Of a stretch of DNA of 64,000 bases, positions 1 to 8,385 are shown piece after piece (within the stretch, counting starts at the first letter, position 1; every line of letters begins with the position of its first letter). A program made the position numbers and the translations under genes. Under the pieces are notes generated by a model. The model ran no database searches and had not been told where the DNA came from. It worked only from the letters and a program-made list of their open reading frames with translations. This stretch comes from Aquimonas voraii (GTDB lineage Bacteria; Pseudomonadota; Gammaproteobacteria; Xanthomonadales; Xanthomonadaceae): positions 62,001-126,000 of the forward strand of contig NZ_FNAG01000007.1 of assembly GCF_900101825.1 (NCBI RefSeq). The letters are read 5' to 3'.

Positions 1-1049
1 CGCGCGTGCGCGCCGCACTGCCGACGGCCGGCGTCGTCCACGCCGAGTGCGAGCACCGCGGCGACATAAGCCTCCTCGTCCGCGCTGGGCACGGCAGCAC
101 CATGCCGACCGTCACGCAGGTGCTCACGCGCCGCGCCGTAGTCGAAGGCGACCGTGGCGACGCCGCTGGCCATCGCTTCGAGAGTGACGTTGCCGAAGGT
201 CTCGGACAGGCTCGGGAACACGAAAAGATCAGCGCTGGCGAAGTGCGCGGCCAGCACCTCGCCGCGCAGCACGCCGGTGAAGAGGAAGTCGGGGTTGGCC
301 GCCGCCAGCTCGGCGCGCGCCGGGCCATCGCCCACGAACACGAAGCGCGCGTCCGGGCGCTGCCGCTGCAGGGCGCGGAAGGCGCGTACGGCGAGGCCCA
401 GGTTCTTTTCCGGCGCGATGCGTCCAACGTGGATCAGCAGCAGCTGCTCTGGCACGAGGCCCAGCGCCGCGCGCACGGACTCGGAGCGCCGCTGCGGCTG
501 GAACAGCTGGGTGTCGACGGCGCGTCGCAGCAGACGGGGATGCAGGAAACCGTTCGCCCGCAGAAACGCCTGCAGCTCGAGCGTGGGTACCAGGGTGGCT
601 CGCGCGCTGTTGTGGAAGCGTCGCATCCAGGCAAAAACCCAGGGGCGGAGGAAGCCGACACCGTAGCGGCTGGCGTAATCGTCAAAACGCGTATGAAAAC
701 CGGTGGCCACCGGAATCCCGAGTCGGTTCGCGGCCCGCACCGCCGACCAGCCGAGCGGGCCCTCGGTCGCCACATAGATCGCGTCGGGTCGCTGCGCCTG
801 CCAGCGCGAAAGCAGGCGACGCCCGGCGGGCAAACCGAAACGCAGGCCGGGGTAGCGCGGCAGCTCCGCCCCGGGCATCAGCAGTTCGTCGCCACGCGCC
901 TCGCTTTCGCTCTGGCGCGGCCGGACCACCTCGACCGCATGACCCAGCGCACGCAGCCCGCCCTCCAGCCCGGCGACGGTCAGGGCGACGCCGTTGACCT
1001 CGGGCGGATAGGTCTCGGTGACCAGCGAGAAGCGGCGCGCGTTCGACAT
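1..1049 (-). CDS. GT4-family glycosyltransferase, 3' end cut by window edge
   Basis: This gene runs off the left edge, so only the first ~349 residues are visible. The N-terminus reads MSNARRFSLVTETYPPEVNG, the usual start of a GT4 (GT-B fold) glycosyltransferase that carries a glycine/asparagine-rich first loop. A 'HVGRIAPEKNL' strand begins the second Rossmann half, and the E-x7-E donor-site motif is present as SLSETFGNVTLEAMASG. The closest familiar relatives are the GDP-mannose-dependent alpha-mannosyltransferases of the MgtA/PimB type; donor and acceptor cannot be read from sequence. It is probably cytosolic or membrane-associated and used in lipid or surface glycan synthesis. I chose the ATG at 1049; an in-frame ATG at 1073 would add eight residues, and neither has a strong ribosome binding site. 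No operon partner is visible on the right, where the next gene ends at 1316. Confidence 0.85.
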   Translation of the reverse strand, partial: MSNARRFSLVTETYPPEVNGVALTVAGLEGGLRALGHAVEVVRPRQSESEARGDELLMPGAELPRYPGLRFGLPAGRRLLSRWQAQRPDAIYVATEGPLGWSAVRAANRLGIPVATGFHTRFDDYASRYGVGFLRPWVFAWMRRFHNSARATLVPTLELQAFLRANGFLHPRLLRRAVDTQLFQPQRRSESVRAALGLVPEQLLLIHVGRIAPEKNLGLAVRAFRALQRQRPDARFVFVGDGPARAELAAANPDFLFTGVLRGEVLAAHFASADLFVFPSLSETFGNVTLEAMASGVATVAFDYGAAREHLRDGRHGAAVPSADEEAYVAAVLALGVDDAGRRQCGAHA

Positions 1050-1270
1050 GCCGCCAGCCTGTGCGGCGGCCATGTCGCTGCGGTGACGCGCGGGTTAAGT
1101 GCGGATGACAGCCGCTGGAGCGGAGACGCTCAGCCTAAGCCCGCTCAGTGCGATGAGGACGCAGGAACGGGCAAGCCATAACGCGGGCCGCTAATTGCAG
1201 CTCCGCGCCCCTCGCTCAGCCAAGGAACAGATCAGCCGCCAGGCGGGGCGCCTGGAAACGCCGCTCTGTC

Positions 1271-1305
1271 GAATCCCGAATCCCGAATCCCGAATCCCGA
1301 ATCCC
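1271..1305. repeat. Heptad tandem repeat, five units of GAATCCC
   Basis: Five perfect head-to-tail copies of GAATCCC lie 11 bp downstream of the stop codon of the enoyl reductase gene, in the spacer between it and the glycosyltransferase. On the transcribed (minus) strand it reads (GGGATTC)5. A related seven-copy tract lies at the other end of the same gene. Confidence 0.95.
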
Positions 1306-1315
1306 GGCTTCCGAG

Positions 1316-2308
1316 CTACTCCTCCGCCCCCGGCACCACCAGCACCTTGCCGCTGCGACCGCCGCGGGCGGCCTCGGCGACGGCTTCCTTGATCGCCGCC
1401 ACCGGGAAGGTCGCGGCGATGCGCGCCTGCAGCTGGCCCTGGGCGATCAGCCGGGTCAGCTCGCCATAGACCTCGGCCTGCTCGGCGCGAGTGGCATGGC
1501 GGAACCAGCGCGCCAGCCAGAAACCGACCAGGCGCACGTCGCGGAACACCAGCGAGCCGGCCGAGATCTGGCAGGGCTCGCCGCTCATCATTCCGTAGTT
1601 GACCACGGTACCGCCGCTGGCCACGCAGCGGGCCAGACGCTCAGTGGCCACGCCGCCAACCGCATCGATGCCGAGCCGGATCTTCGCCTTGCCGGTGGCC
1701 TCGGCCACGCGCTGGGCGAGGTCATCGCCATCGACCAGCAGCACATCGCCGGGCGCGTCCTGCATCTGTTCGATCGCCGAACCACGGCGGACGACGTTGA
1801 CGGTCTTGAGGCCACGCAGCTTGGCCAGCTCGATCAAATAGCCACCGACCGCCGAGTTGGCGGCATTCTGGATCACCCACTCACCGGGCTGCAGGTCGAC
1901 GAACTGGCGCAGCATCAGCAGCGCGGTCGGCGGATTGATCGCCAGCATCGCCAGCTGACGCGCATCGGCGCCTTCCGGCAGCGGCACGAACTGCGCGGCC
2001 GGCGCCTGCACATGCGTGCTCCAGGTACCGCAGCCCACCGGCAGCAGCACCAGCTGGCCCGCACTGAAGCCCTGCACGCCCTCACCCAGCTGCTCGACGC
2101 GGCCGACGCCCTCATTGCCGCCAATCGCCGGCAGCGGCGGCAGCTGGCCGTAGTCGCCGGTGAGCGTCAGCACATCGCTGGGGTTGATGGCCGCCGCCAC
2201 CACGCGCACGCGCAGTTCGCCGGGCGCAGGTGCGGGCAGCTCGAAGTCGACGGCGTGGATCACATCCTGCGGCACCGGGCCGCGGGTTTCGTATTGGGCG
2301 CGTTTCAT
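1316..2308 (-). CDS. MECR/ETR1-type 2-enoyl thioester reductase (MDR superfamily)
   Basis: A 330-residue medium-chain dehydrogenase/reductase without zinc ligands. It has the enoyl-thioester reductase signatures: NPSDVLTLTGDYG near the N-terminus (the Tyr in GDYG aligns with the catalytic Tyr of ETR1 proteins), GCGTWSTH, and the nucleotide-binding QNAANSAVGGYLIELAK in place of a classical GxGxxG. The family reduces trans-2-enoyl-CoA or -ACP to the saturated thioester with NADPH and is cytosolic. Annotation as a generic quinone oxidoreductase would also be possible. I chose the ATG at 2308 (MKRAQYETRG), preceded by GAGG at 7 nt spacing; a longer reading frame continues upstream but would be read through the heptad repeat tract. 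Both ends of the gene are bordered by heptad repeats within about 11 bp. Confidence 0.82.
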   Translation of the reverse strand: MKRAQYETRGPVPQDVIHAVDFELPAPAPGELRVRVVAAAINPSDVLTLTGDYGQLPPLPAIGGNEGVGRVEQLGEGVQGFSAGQLVLLPVGCGTWSTHVQAPAAQFVPLPEGADARQLAMLAINPPTALLMLRQFVDLQPGEWVIQNAANSAVGGYLIELAKLRGLKTVNVVRRGSAIEQMQDAPGDVLLVDGDDLAQRVAEATGKAKIRLGIDAVGGVATERLARCVASGGTVVNYGMMSGEPCQISAGSLVFRDVRLVGFWLARWFRHATRAEQAEVYGELTRLIAQGQLQARIAATFPVAAIKEAVAEAARGGRSGKVLVVPGAEE

Positions 2309-2318
2309 GTGAAGCCTC

Positions 2319-2367
2319 GGGAATCGGGAATCGGGAATCGGGAATCGGGAATCGGGAATCGGGAATC
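2319..2367. repeat. Heptad tandem repeat, seven units of GGGAATC, in a 5' leader
   Basis: Seven perfect copies of GGGAATC start 11 bp before the start codon of the enoyl reductase gene. In the mRNA it reads (GATTCCC)7 and ends just upstream of the GAGG ribosome binding site. The unit differs by one base from the exact reverse complement of the downstream tract. Length changes here would alter the leader but not the reading frame. Confidence 0.95.
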
Positions 2368-2509
2368 GGCGCGAGCGTAGCAAGCCCGGCGCCGACAGCC
2401 TCGCCCAACGCATTCTGTCGCTGGGCGAAATGCATTCCCCGCGGCACGGACATCGACGCGCCGGGCCCAGCGTCACCCAAAGCGCCCCCCACAGCCGACA
2501 CGCTGCGGC

Positions 2510-3592
2510 TCATCGTTCGCTGGGAGGTTCAGGCGCGAGCCCGGCTTCCATCAGCGACAGACGCAAGGCGGAAATCTCGGTGGCACCCGCTTCACGCATC
2601 CGCTGCATGACGAGACGCTGGTACCCCGGCTTCAGGAAGACCTCGGCCGCTCCTTGCTGCAGGTACTCGTATTGCAGTCTGGCCCGATCGGCACGCTCAC
2701 GCTCGACCTCATTGCGCGCGATGCGCCGCATCAGAGAGGAACCCAGGGCCAGATCGATCGCGGATTCCGCGTCCCCCGTAAGCAGCTCAGCGACGCGCCA
2801 GCAGTCCGCAAGCGCCACAGCCTCGATGCCGGAGTCGAGCGCGCCGCAGAACTCGATCAACGCCTGCAGGCGTGGCAGCGCCTCGGCGAACAGCAGGCCA
2901 GTTAGAAACACCTGCGTGGACTCGACGGGGCTTGGGTCGAAGTCCAGACCAGAGGACGGCCGCACATCGGCTGCCACATCAGCCAGTCGTTCAAGATCAG
3001 CGCGCAGACCCTCATACATGTGGGCGTCGAGGCGGGTGCTGTTTGCCGCGGCCTTTATCCGCTCCGGAGTCCAGGACTCGTCGCCAGAGGACAGCAGCCA
3101 GACCTGCAGGTTGTCGGGCTCTGTGCGTCGCAACTCGGCGATCGCGCGATCTCGCAGTTCGGGGGCTTCGCGCTGGAACAGATCCCAGGTCATGGCCCAC
3201 AGCAGCCTTGGATCCTCATGCGACCGCGAAGCCACCGAACTCAGCAGAGCCCGCACCCGATCACGTTCAGGCTGGGGTGGATCGAATCCCGACGCCGGGT
3301 CGCGACGGATGTCGCCGATCGAAAGCATGCGGGCGGCCAGCAGGCAGCTCGCAACCTCTCGTGCCGGCGGGCAGGCCCCCTCTGTCCGTTGGCCCATCAA
3401 AAGGCGCTCGGCGACTTCCTGCCAGTAGGCGTGCTCGGCTTTGCGGCTTGCCTCATCGCGCGCCGGCTCGTCCGAAGCCGCCATGCCATCGGGATCGGCA
3501 GCTGGGGTCGCGACTGCCGGGGACAGCACCCACGCGGGCAAGCCTAAAGCACAGGCCAAGAGATACGGGATCAAACGCATCGAAATCTTCAT
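2510..3592 (-). CDS. Secreted protein of unknown function
   Basis: I do not recognise this 360-residue protein. It begins MKISMRLIPYLLACALGLPA, a convincing signal peptide, and continues with a low-complexity Ala/Asp/Glu stretch. The body is helical and Arg/Glu/Leu-rich, with several cysteines (CPPAREVASCLL; EFCGAL; ADCWRV), and reads like helical-hairpin repeats (for example LRDRAIAELRRTEPDNLQVWLL), so a TPR-like export-side scaffold is possible. The ATG at 3592 gives the signal peptide at the N-terminus; an ATG at 3640 would bury it behind 16 residues. It stands alone between a same-strand reductase gene and a divergent amidohydrolase gene. Confidence 0.6.
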   Translation of the reverse strand: MKISMRLIPYLLACALGLPAWVLSPAVATPAADPDGMAASDEPARDEASRKAEHAYWQEVAERLLMGQRTEGACPPAREVASCLLAARMLSIGDIRRDPASGFDPPQPERDRVRALLSSVASRSHEDPRLLWAMTWDLFQREAPELRDRAIAELRRTEPDNLQVWLLSSGDESWTPERIKAAANSTRLDAHMYEGLRADLERLADVAADVRPSSGLDFDPSPVESTQVFLTGLLFAEALPRLQALIEFCGALDSGIEAVALADCWRVAELLTGDAESAIDLALGSSLMRRIARNEVERERADRARLQYEYLQQGAAEVFLKPGYQRLVMQRMREAGATEISALRLSLMEAGLAPEPPSER

Positions 3593-3752
3593 GTTCGGTT
3601 CCCAAGGGAAGGAGCCAAGCGTGACGTCGCGGTTGGTCATGCGTGACCGGCCACCCGCGCATCAGGACTTTACGGACATCGCCCACCGCCGTCTGCCGCC
3701 TACACTCGCCCTATGAGGGCCTGCCGGCCGACCCGCATTCCAGGAGTTGATC

Positions 3753-5063
3753 ATGCACATCCGCACCCCGCTCGCCGCCGCACTTTCGCTCTGCCTCGCC
3801 CTGCCCGCCTCGGCCGCTGATCTGCTGGTACAGGCCGGGCGCTTGCTGGACGCGCCGGGCACGGCGCCGCGTGCGGCCAGCACCCTGCATGTGCGCGACG
3901 GTCGCGTGGTCGAGGTGCGTGAGGGGCATCTGGATGCCGCAGCCTTCGGACTGGCGTCGGCCGAGGTGCTCGACCTGCGCGCCCACTTCGTGCTGCCCGG
4001 GCTGATCGACAGCCATGTGCATCTGTCGTCCGACAAGGGCGGCGTCGCCGGTCAGCTGGCCGGCGTGCAGATGAACCCGGTCGATGTCGCCTACGAGGCG
4101 CAGATGAATGCGCGCAAGACGCTGATGGCGGGTTTCACCACGGTGCGCAACCTCGGGGATTCCGACGGCGTGATCCGCGCCCTGCGCGATGCGGTCAAGG
4201 CTGGCAAGGTCGAGGGCCCGCGCATCCTCACCGCCAACAGCAGCATCTCGGCAACCTCGGGCCATGCCGATCCCACGCTGGGCTTCCGCAGTGACCTGCG
4301 CGCCGCGGTGAATCGCAACGGCAACGTCTGCGACGGCGTCGACGCCTGCCGGCGTGCGGTGCGCACGCAGATCTCGGAAGGTGCTGACGTGATCAAGATG
4401 ACGATCACGGGCGGCGTCAACAGCCGCATCGGTGCGGGCCTGGGCGTGCAGATGTTCGAGGACGAAGCCCGCGCCGTGGTCGAGACCGCGCGCATGTACG
4501 ACAAGAAGGTCGCTGTGCACGCGCACGGTGCGGATGGCATCAACCTCGCTTTGCGTCTGGGCGTGGATTCGATCGAGCACGGCACCCTGCTCGACGACGA
4601 CAGCCTGAAGCTGTTCCGCGACAGCGGCGCCTACTACGTGCCGACCCTGTCGACGGTCAACGGCTACCTGGAGCGGCTGGCCAGCAACCCCGAGGCCTAC
4701 ACCGGCGAGGTGCGCAGCAAGATCGACTGGCGCATCGGCATCACCGGCAAGGCGCTGGAGCGCGCGGTACCGGCGGGCGTGAAAATCGCCTTCGGTACCG
4801 ACGCCGGGGTCAGCCTGCACGGCCGCAACGCCGACGAGTTCGAGCTGCTGGTGAAGTTCGGCATGAGTCCGATGCAGGCGATCGAAGCCGCGACCACGCA
4901 CGCGGCCGATCTGCTCGGCTTGAAGGGCACGGTGGGCGCACTCACGCCGGGGCATGCGGCGGATCTGATCGCGGTCCAGGGCGATCCGCTGGCCGATGTC
5001 ACCGTGCTGAAGCAGGTCGACTGGGTGCTGCGCGACGGCCAGGTGCTGAAGCGCCCGGAGTAG
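3753..5063 (+). CDS. Exported metal-dependent amidohydrolase (imidazolonepropionase/prolidase-like)
   Basis: A 436-residue protein with a signal peptide (MHIRTPLAAALSLCLALPAS, cut near ASA) followed by the full amidohydrolase TIM-barrel motif set: DSHVHL (metal ligands H88 and H90), the bridging lysine in DVIKMTITGG, VHAHG, IEHGTLL, and the metal-binding Asp in FGTDAG. The small beta-sandwich composed of N- and C-terminal ends is intact (VLRDGQVLKRP at the end). Relatives include periplasmic Xaa-Pro dipeptidases and arginine carboxypeptidases of the Sgx9260 type, so a periplasmic peptide- or amide-hydrolysing enzyme is likely; the substrate is not predictable. AGGAG at 3742-3746 sits 6 nt before the chosen ATG. 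It converges with the hybrid kinase gene with only 6 bp between stop codons. Confidence 0.87.
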   Translation: MHIRTPLAAALSLCLALPASAADLLVQAGRLLDAPGTAPRAASTLHVRDGRVVEVREGHLDAAAFGLASAEVLDLRAHFVLPGLIDSHVHLSSDKGGVAGQLAGVQMNPVDVAYEAQMNARKTLMAGFTTVRNLGDSDGVIRALRDAVKAGKVEGPRILTANSSISATSGHADPTLGFRSDLRAAVNRNGNVCDGVDACRRAVRTQISEGADVIKMTITGGVNSRIGAGLGVQMFEDEARAVVETARMYDKKVAVHAHGADGINLALRLGVDSIEHGTLLDDDSLKLFRDSGAYYVPTLSTVNGYLERLASNPEAYTGEVRSKIDWRIGITGKALERAVPAGVKIAFGTDAGVSLHGRNADEFELLVKFGMSPMQAIEAATTHAADLLGLKGTVGALTPGHAADLIAVQGDPLADVTVLKQVDWVLRDGQVLKRPE

Positions 5064-5069
5064 GGCCGC

Positions 5070-8000
5070 TCAGCCGCCCAAGAGCCGCGTCATCAGGCTG
5101 CGCAGGGCCAGCGGCTTGAGCGGCTTGTGCAGCAGCCAGCAGCCTGCGTCGGCGACGTCCGCGCGCACCGCCTCGCTGTGGTCGGCGGTGATGATGGCGC
5201 AGGGAATCCGCGTTGCCGGCTCGCCCAACCGGCGACGCAGCTCGATGCCGGTCAGGTCGCCGTCGAGGTGGTAGTCGAACAGCAGCAGATCCGGCGGCGT
5301 CGACGCGAGCGCCGCGCGGATACTCGAGGGCTCGGTCAGCGCCAGCACCTCGCAGCCCCAGCCGCTCAGCAGGGCCTGCATGCCGGCGAGCACGCCCGGG
5401 TCGTTGTCGACCACCAGCACGCGCGCGCGCAGGCTCGGCTTCGCCGCGCGCGCCGGGCGGTCTCCTGCGGGTGCCTGCGGCTGCGCGCGCGGCACTTCAA
5501 CGGCGAAGCAGGTGCCGCGCTGCGGCTGCGAGCTGAGCGTGAGCGGCAGCGCCAGCAGGCGCGCGATTCTCTCGGCGATCGACAGCCCCAGCCCGAGGCC
5601 CTGACCGCCGCGGTCCAGCCGGCGGAACTCCTCGAAGATCAAGCGCTGATGCTCGGGCGCGATGCCCGGGCCCTGGTCGTAGACACCGATCGCGATGCGC
5701 CCCCCGCGCCGGCGCACGCCCAGCACCACGCGACCCGACTGTGCGTAGCGGACGGCGTTGGACAGGAAGTTCTGCAGCACGCGACGCAGCAGGTGGGGGT
5801 CGGTGCGCACCCACACATGCGTGCGCGTGGCACGCAGGCGCAGGCCCTTGTCCTGTGCCATCAGGCTGAACTCGGACGCCAGCCCCTGCAGCAGCGGATC
5901 GAGCGCGAAATCCTCGATCTTCGGCACCAGCCCGCCGGCATCGAGGCGCGAGACATCGAGCAGGCCGGACAGCAGGGTCTCGGCCGAGCTGAGCGCCGCA
6001 TCGATCTGGCCCAGCGAATCGCGCACCGCCGGCTCGCTGCTGCGCTGCTGCAGGGCATGGGTGAACAGGTGCGCGGCGTTCAGCGGCTGCGCGAGGTCGT
6101 GGCTGATCGCAGCCAGGAATCGGCTCTTGGCCTGGTTGGCGCGCTCGGCCTCGGCGCGCGCGGCGCGGTATTCGGCGGTGCGCTCGGCGACGCGCTGCTC
6201 AAGGGTTTCATTGACCTGCTTCAGCGCGGCCTCGGCCCGCCGGAATTCGGTGACGTCGGTGAACGTTGCCACGAAGCCGCCGCCGGGCATCGGGTTGCCG
6301 CGGATCTCGACGATGCGCTCGTCAGGAAAGCGCCGCTCGGTGACGTAGGCGGTACCGGCGCGCATGTGGGCGATGCGCTTGTCCACCTCGCGCTCGATCT
6401 CGACGCCTCCAGCCAGGCCGCGCTGCAGGTTGTGCCGCACCAGCTCGGCCACCGGCACCCCGACCCGCAGCAGGTGATCCGAGAAACCGAACAGGCGCTG
6501 GTAGACCCCGTTCCAGGCGACGAGGCGCAGATCCGCATCGACCACGCTGATGCCCTGGGCCATGTTCTCCAGCGCCGCTTCCAGCAGGCGCTGGTTGAAG
6601 CGCAGCGCGTCGCTGGCCTCGCCGACGATGGCGGCGACGGTGTCGAGGTCGCGCCCATGCGCGCGCCTTGCCGCATCCAGCAGCAGGCGGGCCGAGGCCG
6701 CGCCCAGCACCGTGGCGAGCTCCGCTTCGATGCGCGCCTCGGCCGCGCCATCGACCAGGCTGTCGTCCTCGCCCGCCGGCAGCAGCGTGGCCAAGCGGGG
6801 CGTTGCAATGAAGCGGCCGGCGACTTCACCGAGGGTGCGGCGGTCGAGCGCGGCCAAGGGCCGCCGCTCGGCTTCGCCGCGCGCGCGCAGAGCCAGGGCC
6901 CAGGTCACCGCGCTGGCCAGCAGCAGGCTCAGCACCAGGGCGCGCGTGGTACGGCTCCAGCCCTCAAGACCAAGAAAGGTGTCGGGCGCGAAGGGCCCCG
7001 AGCGCAGCCAGTCGACCGGGCCGCCGAAGCCCTCCAGCAGGCTGGGCAGCAACAGCAGCCAGCACCACAGCGCAAAGCCGGCCAGCAGACCGGCGAGCAC
7101 GGCGCGCGGCGGCGTCTGCGGTCGCCACAGCGCAAAGCCCAGCGCCGGCGCGAGCGTGGCAACCGCCGAAAAGCTCAGCGCGCCGATGTCGGCCAGCGCT
7201 TCGGAGCCGGCGATGGCGCGGCTGTACAGCCAGGCCAGCAGCACCACGGCCAGGATGATCAGGCGCCGCTGCAGCAGCACGCTGCCGCGCAGGTTGCCGC
7301 CGGCACGCTGGCTCCAGCTGCCGCGCAGCAGCAGCGGCGCCAGCCAGTGGTTGCCGATCATCAGGCTGAGCGCCAGGGTCGACAGGATCACCATGCCGGT
7401 CGCCGCCGACAGTCCACCCAGGAACGCCAGCAGGGCCATGCCGCTGTCGCCGCCGGACAAAGGCAGTGCCAGCACGTAGAGGTCCGAAGGCACGCCCAGC
7501 GGTGCCAGCACGGCCGAGCCGGCGGCGGCGATCGGCAGCACCGGCAGGGCGATCAGCAGCATGTACAGCGGGAACAGCCAGCGTGCGGTGCGCAGGTGCT
7601 GTTGCTCGCGGCACTCGACCACGCCGACGTGGAACTGGTGCGGCAGGGTGAACATGGCGAGCACGCCCAGCGCGATCAGCGCGGGGAAGCCGCTGGCGCC
7701 GTCGGCCACAGGCGTCGGCGGCGTGCTGACGTCGAAGTTCGCCGCGACGTAGCCCCCCAGCAGCAGCATGGCCGCCAGCTTGAGCAGCGATTCGACCGCC
7801 ATGGCCAGCACCAGGCCGCGGTTGTGCTCGGCGGCGCTGGCGCTGCGCGCGCCGAACAGGATGGCGAACAGGCCCATCGCCAGGGCCACGTAGAGTGCGC
7901 TGTCCTGCCAGGCCGGCGTATCCAGCGCGCTGCCGCGGGTGAGCAGGCTGAAGCTCATCGCCACCGCCTTCAACTGCAGGGCGATGTAGGGCAACACGCC

Positions 8001-8369
8001 GAGCACGGCGATCAGGGTGACGACCGCCGCGAGGGCGGAGCTCTTGCCGAGCCGTGTCGCGATGAAGTCGGCCAGCGAAGTCGCGCGATGCGCCTGGGCA
8101 AGCTTGACCAGCTTCATCAGCAGACCGATGCCCAGCGCGTAGAGCAGCATCGTGCCGATGAAGGTCGGCGGCAGCCACCAGCCGGAGCGCGCAGCCTGGG
8201 TGACGGTGCCGTAGAAGGTCCAGCTGGTGCAGTAGACCGCCAGAGAAAGGCTGTAGATCCACGACCACTGGCGCTCGAGAAGCGCAGGCCGGCGCTCGCC
8301 CAGCACGGCCGCACCGAACAGCAGGCCCAGCCAGAGCAGGCCGGCGCCGAGCAGCAGGGCCTCGCTCAT
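5070..8369 (-). CDS. Hybrid histidine kinase with SLC5/SSSF transporter-like domain (CrbS/CbrA type)
   Basis: A 1099-residue membrane sensor. Residues 1 to about 500 form a sodium/solute symporter-like (SLC5) domain with roughly 12-13 hydrophobic segments. A PAS domain follows (about 600-710, including LLEAALENMAQGISVVD), then a coiled segment and the HisKA phosphoacceptor AAISHDLAQPLNAA with His near 756. The HATPase (NFLSNAVRYA, DQGPGIAPEH, GLGLGLSIAERIA) and a C-terminal receiver domain with phosphorylatable Asp near 1032 (LLLFDYHLDG) complete it. The domain order matches CrbS, which controls acetate use, and CbrA. In those families substrate sensing or transport by the SLC5 domain tunes the kinase. 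Its partner regulator is not adjacent. It begins 16 bp after the esterase gene on the same strand and is probably cotranscribed with it. Confidence 0.88.
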   Translation of the reverse strand: MSEALLLGAGLLWLGLLFGAAVLGERRPALLERQWSWIYSLSLAVYCTSWTFYGTVTQAARSGWWLPPTFIGTMLLYALGIGLLMKLVKLAQAHRATSLADFIATRLGKSSALAAVVTLIAVLGVLPYIALQLKAVAMSFSLLTRGSALDTPAWQDSALYVALAMGLFAILFGARSASAAEHNRGLVLAMAVESLLKLAAMLLLGGYVAANFDVSTPPTPVADGASGFPALIALGVLAMFTLPHQFHVGVVECREQQHLRTARWLFPLYMLLIALPVLPIAAAGSAVLAPLGVPSDLYVLALPLSGGDSGMALLAFLGGLSAATGMVILSTLALSLMIGNHWLAPLLLRGSWSQRAGGNLRGSVLLQRRLIILAVVLLAWLYSRAIAGSEALADIGALSFSAVATLAPALGFALWRPQTPPRAVLAGLLAGFALWCWLLLLPSLLEGFGGPVDWLRSGPFAPDTFLGLEGWSRTTRALVLSLLLASAVTWALALRARGEAERRPLAALDRRTLGEVAGRFIATPRLATLLPAGEDDSLVDGAAEARIEAELATVLGAASARLLLDAARRAHGRDLDTVAAIVGEASDALRFNQRLLEAALENMAQGISVVDADLRLVAWNGVYQRLFGFSDHLLRVGVPVAELVRHNLQRGLAGGVEIEREVDKRIAHMRAGTAYVTERRFPDERIVEIRGNPMPGGGFVATFTDVTEFRRAEAALKQVNETLEQRVAERTAEYRAARAEAERANQAKSRFLAAISHDLAQPLNAAHLFTHALQQRSSEPAVRDSLGQIDAALSSAETLLSGLLDVSRLDAGGLVPKIEDFALDPLLQGLASEFSLMAQDKGLRLRATRTHVWVRTDPHLLRRVLQNFLSNAVRYAQSGRVVLGVRRRGGRIAIGVYDQGPGIAPEHQRLIFEEFRRLDRGGQGLGLGLSIAERIARLLALPLTLSSQPQRGTCFAVEVPRAQPQAPAGDRPARAAKPSLRARVLVVDNDPGVLAGMQALLSGWGCEVLALTEPSSIRAALASTPPDLLLFDYHLDGDLTGIELRRRLGEPATRIPCAIITADHSEAVRADVADAGCWLLHKPLKPLALRSLMTRLLGG

Positions 8370-8385
8370 GCGCGCTCAGCCCGGC

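Noticed and set aside
1271-2367. Heptad tracts as a CRISPR-like array
   Set aside because: Units are contiguous 7-mers without spacers; no cas genes.
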